Assembly: GCA_963082975.1 (NCBI GenBank) | Contig: OY720346.1 | Location: 77,182,767 to 77,246,766, forward strand | Length of the DNA stretch: 64,000 nucleotides | From: Labia minor | Lineage: Eukaryota; Arthropoda; Insecta; Dermaptera; Spongiphoridae | Reading direction: 5' to 3' | Shown: one piece after another, positions 57,619 through 64,000 of the stretch | How positions within the stretch are numbered: the first letter of the stretch is position 1 | Layout: each line of letters begins with the position of its first letter | Translations under genes and position numbers: made by a program | The notes under the pieces: generated by a model | Databases searched by the model: none | Told to the model about the DNA's origin: nothing | Seen by the model: the letters and a program-made list of their open reading frames with translations, nothing else

Positions 57619-60042
57619 ATGTCTAATAATCAATACACAATGGCGTATGACATTAATTGGATTTATCCAACCCTTCGAAGACCATATAAAATATGGAATA
57701 TTGCTACCTCAATCACAATAGCAGCTGTTGGTTTATTTAGTAAAATAATAATAGGTAAGTTGCCGATAAATTTAAATTCAATTCTTTTGTTAATGTCCTA
57801 TATATTTTTTTGAAGAGTGGCTAAACACAACAAACGTATATAATAAGGATATTTTGGTGAATGCATTAGACAGAAGGCCAAAAAATATTCCTTTAATTAC
57901 TGTATCCAATCATCATTCTTGTTTTGACGATCCTGGATTGTGGGGTAATTTTATTTTTATGTTTATTAATATTAATTATATAGTATACATTTATATTATG
58001 GAAGAGGTTAAATAAAAATGTTTAAATACAATTTTACAGGTATTCTAAATGTGGGCACTTTTTTTAATCGAAATAAAATGCGCTGGTCTTTAGCTGCACA
58101 CGATATATGTTTTACCAATGCAATACATTCATATTTTTTTAGTTTAGGAAAATGTGTGCCCATTGTACGCGGTGCTGGTGTTTATCAGGTACAACTCATA
58201 AATTGTTTTTAACTCTTTCCTACAAGTATTTTTAGTTAGGGTTAAAAAAAGATCAATCCTAGTGCTAGCGCCAATATTATTTAAATATTTGTAGTTTTGA
58301 AAATACTTCGTATGATTATAAAAAAAAACATCAACTCGTATTCATGTTCATTCCAAATAGAGGTCAATTATTATATAATATTAATTTATGAATTCCTATT
58401 TACAAATCTATATCTTTTATTTTACAATTTCAAATAAAAAAAAAATAATTAAATAAAATACTTTCAAAAATAATTCAAATAATAGTTTTCAAGTAATTGT
58501 TTTTAATAGTTTTAATATATTTTTAAAATTATAGTTTATATATTTTCAAGTATATTTCATAAGAAAATTATTCAATCGATTATATAAATTATCATTCATT
58601 TACATGTAATATCGATCTTATCTATATATGAAATTGCATTTTTATATTTTTATTTTTTTTATTGTATAGGCTCGAATAGAAGGTATAAAATTATTCTTGA
58701 GGTTATCTTTTCATTGTTGACCTCATAATTAAATAGTTTGAGGCCGAAATGAACATTTATATTAATTTACATCAACTTTTATCCTTAAATAATTATTTAT
58801 TTTATATTAATTCATCTTATTTATGATAGATAAAGAATAATATGAGTATGTTGTTTCAATGAAAGATAATTAAATAGATTTAAAATCCATATAGTATTTA
58901 ATTTGTGATTTGTATTTTCTAAATCAACTCTTGAAATATGATGAAATATTTTTAATAATGTTATTTTAAGAGTGAAAGTCATCTAATTTTATTACCAAAT
59001 TGAGTTTATATTAAGAAAAAGTAAGACTTTCTTTATGATTTCAATAAAATTAATTGAATCAGATAAAATGATTATATATCAATTCTTTTGATTTATTAAT
59101 ACTGGTATTAGGAATAAATTTAGGTAATGAATTTATAAATAAAACAGTGTTGTAATTATATATGTGGCGGTGATTAGCATCAGAATCAGAATTAATTAAT
59201 TAATTTGACTATTTTAAGCAAATTATATAAATATAAACATTCTTTGATGTAAATTCTTAATATTAATTTGTTTGTTTTCTTGTTAATAAATAAATTATCA
59301 TTAACTAAACCTTCTGATGTAATATATTTTTATCAAAGATCTTAATACTTTTCTTTGAATATATGCATGGATAAATTTAATAAAATAAAATTTTTTGATT
59401 CAATTAAAATCAATTAAATGTATAATATATAATACTTACGGTATCTATGAAAAGTTGATGAATTATAAAATAATTGATTAGATTTGTTTTCTTCTTATAC
59501 TAAAAAAACAAAACAAATTATGTATGGATAAATAGGATTAGCTTAGGTATCTCACTTACCATTTTTATACATATTAACATTCTTAATAAAAATAATCGAA
59601 TTTATTAAAAAAATTTTTTATAATTATTTTTTTTTAGCAAGCAATCGATTTCTGTATAGAATTGCTGGGTCGTGGCGACTGGGTCCACATCTTTCCAGAA
59701 GGAAAAGTCAACATGACCAAAGAACTTTTACGTTTCAAATGGGGTGTCGGCAGAATGATTTATGAATCGGAAGTGGCTCCAATTATTGTACCAATGTGGC
59801 ATATCGGCATGGACGATGTTTTACCAAATGAACCTCCGTATATGCTACGCACACGAAATCGAATTACAATTAATTTCGGGAAACCGATTGATATTGCGGA
59901 CACTGTGGAACGATTACGAAAAAATTGTGTATCCCCACAAGAGGCTCGAAAAGTGATCACAGATCGTATTCAAGAAGAAATGATGGCTCTGAAGGCAGAA
60001 ACAGAAAAGCTTCACCAAATATTGCTCCGGGCCGGTAAATGA
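57619..60042 (+). CDS. Taz: Tafazzin, cardiolipin (monolysocardiolipin) transacylase
   Basis: Four exons with GT-AG introns and matching phases: 57619-57754, 57816-57944, 58040-58188 and 59638-60042 (TGA); 272 residues, close to the usual tafazzin length. The family remodels cardiolipin acyl chains on inner-facing mitochondrial membranes and belongs to the PlsC-type acyltransferases. The catalytic HX4D motif is in [11 protein letters not shown] (His78-Asp83). FFNRNKMRW and the CVPIVRG stretch follow, and the second acyltransferase motif is in [10 protein letters not shown] (157-160). Also typical are [11 protein letters not shown] and [13 protein letters not shown]. The N-terminal hydrophobic segment (about 28-45) fits the membrane anchor. 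Two in-frame ATGs exist, at residues 1 and 8; the second (ACA before ATGG) has the better context and gives [10 protein letters not shown], which aligns with the start of other tafazzins. The 1.4-kb third intron looks like unique A/T-rich DNA without recognisable repeats. Confidence 0.95.
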
Positions 60043-60722
60043 CATCGGCGCCCCAAAGGCTGGGGGCATTAAAAGCATTGCTCCGGGCCTTTGCCAAGTC
60101 CGCTTTTGCCTAGTCATTTTACATACACGCGTCCATCGTGGTTCTCTTTAGTTGATTTATTTTTATTATCTATTTGTTATTATGTTATGGGTGAATTTTT
60201 CGGGATGTAGACGTTTTGTTGAATTTCTTTTAGATTTTTTTTTGCATTTAGATATAAATAGCAGTATTTTAAATTTCTTGCCAAGCATAAATCATGTCCC
60301 TATGGAGTTATTATTCTATGGTCAAGATAATTTCATTATTTGCTTTTCCAATTGATTTTTGTAAATATATATATATATATATACATACAGATATAGATGG
60401 ATAGATAACTTGGCAAATTTTATTTAATTTTTTAAGCATGGCTGCTATTCATGTATATGATATAAATATTTTAAGTATACAATTCCATAAAATCATAATC
60501 ATCCTAATCAAATATCGTTTCATTCAAAATCAATAATTTATTTTTAATAATTTTATATACTAGTATATATATATACCTAGATAAATAAGTTTAATTTCAA
60601 ATTATGATAGAAATTAAAATATTATTATCTTGACCTTTTTTTATATTTCATTTTTCTATGACCAGGATTGAATTAAAAAAAAACATTCTTTCAAGAAACT
60701 TTTATTGGTTTAAGAACTTTAG

Positions 60723-60759
<37 letters not shown>

Positions 60760-61265
60760 GTATTTACTATCTTTTTTATATATTTATATAAATATATTAA
60801 AAGAATCCAAATTTTGTTATTTAGTTTGTATATTTAGTAACTTTGGTAGACAAATATTAATATAAATAGATATTTATTTGTTAAAAATCTTATATATTAT
60901 ATATAAGTATATATATATATATTTGTAAATTATAATAGTTTTATATATATATATTATTTGATCATAGGATTTTTTTCTTTTCATTTCTGGTAAAATTATT
61001 TTTCAAAATTTATTTTTAAGCTAATAATAATACTAAAAGATAATATAAACATGAAAATTGGCAAAGGAGTGCTTATATCTATGGCATCATTATTTTGAGG
61101 TCCTGCAGTCTCAGAATCTTTGGCTCCTCTCTTAATATTGCTCAGATTCTTCTCTCAAATATAATAAAATATTAATGACTAAATAACAACCAAATATAGA
61201 CATTTAATAAGGAAAATACAACAAATCGACATATAACAATATCTATTTTAAATTCTATATAATAT

Positions 61266-61301
<36 letters not shown>

Positions 61302-61459
61302 GTGTATTGATTAAATAGTGAAATAGAAGCTTTGTTAATTTATAATAAATTTATCACGATTAAAAACATTGATCACATCTATTATTAGAATAATGAAAAA
61401 GATGCTTGTTTGTTGATGATTTTTTCGAAGGCATAATTTTTAAAACAAATGAGGCCATT
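60043..61459. other. Tail-to-tail interval between tafazzin and WH2 gene
   Basis: The first 90 bp after the tafazzin stop repeat ATTGCTCCGGGCC from the last exon (60022-60034 and 60078-60090) and are G+C-richer than usual, probably 3' UTR. The rest is A/T-rich with (AT)n tracts. No clear AATAAA for tafazzin was pinned down. Confidence 0.45.
61268..61302. repeat. (AAT)n microsatellite
   Basis: About eleven AAT/ATA units in the tail-to-tail interval between tafazzin and the WH2 gene. Long (AT)n tracts also occur at 7086-7117, 44095-44124, 60729-60757 and 63450-63478. Confidence 0.85.
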
Positions 61460-63162
61460 TCAACTGGCGCCCACTTTTCGGAGGGTTGCTTTGTTAAAAT
61501 TACAAATGGAACCAAGAAGTTCGTTCCGATTATCTGGGAGCGATGTAGGAAGCGATAATGGCGGAGGCGGCGGCTCAGGTGGAGCTAAGAAAAATCATTA
61601 AATAGAAAAAAAAACAATTAATCTTTTATCAAATCTAAAGTGATTAGTGACTAGAATCGCGGATCAGATTTATTTATATTTAATTCACGATCACCAAAAT
61701 AAAAAAAAAAAACAATTATCCAACTTGAATTTCATAATTGTTTGGATTGTTAAACATATTTTTTTGTATTAAAACATCTTGAATTATATTTTATAAATTA
61801 TATTTAAAATATTTATCACATTCAATATTTTTACCTATGAAAATTTAACCAAATATTTTAAAAAATGATTCAAATTTTTTTAATATTTATATATATATAT
61901 ATATACTTCCAAAGACAAAGATTAACAATAAATTAAATAGTATATTATAAAAGTAGTTAATATAAATGACAATAAAGAAACAATATTGGAATAGAAAAAA
62001 AACGTCGTCCTGTAAAATAAAATTACGTGTTTGTAAATTTTAGAATTAAAAAATATTTACATTCTCTTTCTATCACTGCCAAATGATGATATTTGTATAT
62101 GATTTGTCGCTAAACTTTTCTAGATTGTTACGTTATAGGAAACGATTGAAAAAAAAAAAATTGGTAAAGAAGTTAGTTGATGAATATAATTTACCTGCTG
62201 GAGGTGGCGGTGGGGTTGTAGTACCAGCAGAAGTTGCAGTGCTTGTACTGTTAGGACTATCACTACGCTCAGGAGATTTACCATTTGATAATAATTGATG
62301 ATTGCCTTGATTGTGGCTATTAATTACCATTGATGTTTTATGATTCAAATCAGACGGATTAGTAGTAGATTTCTAATTAAAATAAAAACAAAAGAAAGAG
62401 GTATAATAAAAAGTTGAAAAAAAAGAATGCATTAAAACAGTGGTTTCCAACCATTCTGAACCGGCGCCCCCCTTTTTTTTAAAAAAAATTTTTGCGCCCC
62501 TCCTTAATTTTTGTAATAATCAAATTTCATAAATACTCACATAATATAATAACAATAGAAAAAATTGGAAAAAAAAAATCGAAACCAGGTTACCGACCCC
62601 TGTTATAGATTATTATAGATTTTAGGAAAAAAAAATTGGTTCTAATACATTCGCGCCCAACAGGTTGGAAAACGCTGCATTAAATAGATCCATATTTTTC
62701 CCTACATCTTGGATGGGTAAAAAAAATTTTAAATTTTTTTTTCTAAAAGGAAAGTTACAATTTATGTACTTATTGAATACTTTAAATAATTTAGGGAAAA
62801 ATTCCTAACTATTTTTACTTTTTTTTTTGTTTTTAACAAATCCATATGATTTCTATTATATTACTTGAACGGAAGACAAATAATGAATGCTCAATATTAT
62901 TATTAAATTGATTCTATTGTTAACTTGTTGAATGTAAATGAAATGATGACTGATGCTCTATTATGAATATATTTTTAGTAGTTAATTTTAAATTAAATTA
63001 ATGTTAATTCATGAAATAGACTTAAATTTGTTTTCATCGAGGAAAATAGTATTATAGAAAGCAAGAAAATATATGATATACCTGTTTATTCTTTCGCTTT
63101 CTCATTTCCTCTTCTGAACTGAGCAATTCTTGTACCCTGGCAAGTCGTTTTTGTTGCCTCAC
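61460..63162 (-). CDS. C-terminal exons of a polyproline-WH2 actin-binding protein
   Basis: Three phase-compatible exons on the minus strand: 63162-63082, 62372-62195 and 61584-61460 (TGA), giving the last 127 residues of a protein that starts beyond the window. The first is a basic/acidic helical stretch (RLARVQELLSSEEEMRKRK). The second is Ser/Thr/Asn-rich, ending in PPPPPA. The third continues the polyproline run and ends RNELLGSICNF then NKATLRKVGAS. The Leu-Leu-x-x-Ile helix followed by Leu-Arg-Lys-Val is the WH2 (actin monomer-binding) signature; polyproline before WH2 is typical of WASP-, leiomodin- and cordon-bleu-type proteins. The helix-to-LRKV spacing is two residues longer than in WASP/WAVE and resembles leiomodin WH2. 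No acidic tail follows, so a WASP/WAVE VCA end is unlikely. Family not resolved. It is convergent with tafazzin. Confidence 0.72.
62438..62677. mobile_element. hAT MITE in WH2-gene intron, TIR CAGTGGTTTCCAACC
   Basis: CAGTGGTTTCCAACCATTC to AGGTTGGAAAACGCTG, flanked by CATTAAAA / CATTAAAT (7 of 8). 240 bp, non-coding. Confidence 0.9.
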
Positions 63163-64000
63163 CTGAGATTGGCCAAAGTGTTCAATTTTTAATTAAGCAA
63201 TATTTGATAAAAGATAAATAAATAACATTAAGAATCACTTTAAATGAATATTTTAAATTATTTTTTTACCCAAACACTATGTTGATAATAATTAAGCAAA
63301 ATTATTCTTAAGTGTATATATATAAAATTCATATAACATGCTATCATAAATATTTTGTTGAAATTTGATAAGTCTATATGAATAAATAAATCTATATCTA
63401 AATAATATAGATTTAGATTTATTTATTTATATATATCTATATATATATATGTATATACATATATATATATATATATATAGTTAGAATAATAGGTTGATAA
63501 ATAATGATAATAATAATTTAAAATATATATACAAATTTAGTAAAAAAATAAAAGATTTTTGTTTTATTTTATCTTCCCTCTTAGATGTAAAAAAAAGGAA
63601 TCTTAAAATGATGTTTAGGTAAACTTTATAAAAAAAATTCCACAATTTAATTAGTAACTTTATCCATATCTATCCTGGGTCTACCTTAATTAGAGAAAAA
63701 AAAACCCGAAAAATTCCAATTTTATTTAGTTGTAATTTTTATTATTTATTTTGTTTTTTTATTTTAATGTAATTTACCGATTGATTTTTATTTTTTTTTT
63801 TTCATTTTATTTTATATCACATCCAGCACTTTTGCATCACATAATTAGGCAGGTAATTATTTAGTTGTAGCTACTGCTCAAATAGTTTTAGATAAATAGC
63901 ATTTATTTTAGTTTAATGCCTTTTTTTTTAATAATAAAATTCATTCTTTAAATTTATAATAATGAGAAAGAGACTCCTTTCATAATTATTATGAGATATT
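63163..64000. other. Right edge: intron of the WH2 gene
   Basis: A/T-rich DNA with an (AT)n-rich palindromic stretch (63395-63480). No further exon of the minus-strand gene could be recognised before the window ends. Confidence 0.5.

Noticed and set aside
59760..60117. Antisense frames over the last tafazzin exon
   Set aside because: Shadows of a conserved coding exon on the other strand.

Overview
The window is about 78-80% A+T nuclear DNA from a eukaryote with GT-AG introns, tRNA-derived SINEs, mariner elements and hAT MITEs. The two recognisable proteins (IFRD1 and tafazzin) and the transposon mix point to an arthropod, probably an insect with an unusually AT-rich genome. I cannot name the species. 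Real coding sequence is only a few percent of the window and comes in short exons, so most long open frames are chance or transposon derived.

Layout. 1-12.2 kb is a gene desert packed with repeats. 12.2-39.6 kb is a plus-strand gene of at least 13 coding exons; its 5' end was not found. It encodes a disordered protein with an NPF motif and a Lys/Arg-Ala-Pro-Leu-Pro-Pro stretch, and its introns are swollen by nested transposons (one is 14 kb). 39.6-50.6 kb is mostly repeats, with a 185-bp GC-rich island at 43.74 kb and possible non-coding exons after it. 50.7-56.2 kb is IFRD1 on the minus strand: seven exons, a complete 433-residue protein. 57.3-60.0 kb is tafazzin on the plus strand: four coding exons, 272 residues. 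It is divergent from IFRD1 across a shared 1.4-kb promoter interval. 61.5-63.2 kb holds the last three exons of a minus-strand gene whose product ends in a polyproline tract and a WH2 actin-binding motif.

Function. Tafazzin is the mitochondrial cardiolipin transacylase. IFRD1 is an armadillo-like co-regulator and ribosome-associated factor. The WH2 protein probably binds actin. Nothing shows that these genes act together beyond the head-to-head IFRD1-tafazzin arrangement.

The repeat landscape is the most distinctive part. Four high-copy families that I could not assign (called A, B, C and D here) and a foldback family E are scattered through introns and intergenic DNA. A, B and D share a common internal core next to a microsatellite whose motif differs by family, and carry ACCGGAAG-type (ETS-like) motifs. 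B and C carry TGACGTCA (CRE-like) motifs. At least ten hAT elements or MITEs are present, seven with a perfect 8-bp target duplication; several with different termini share an internal module. One locus shows three-level nesting (B in D in C), and a SINE is split by a MITE with an intact TA duplication.
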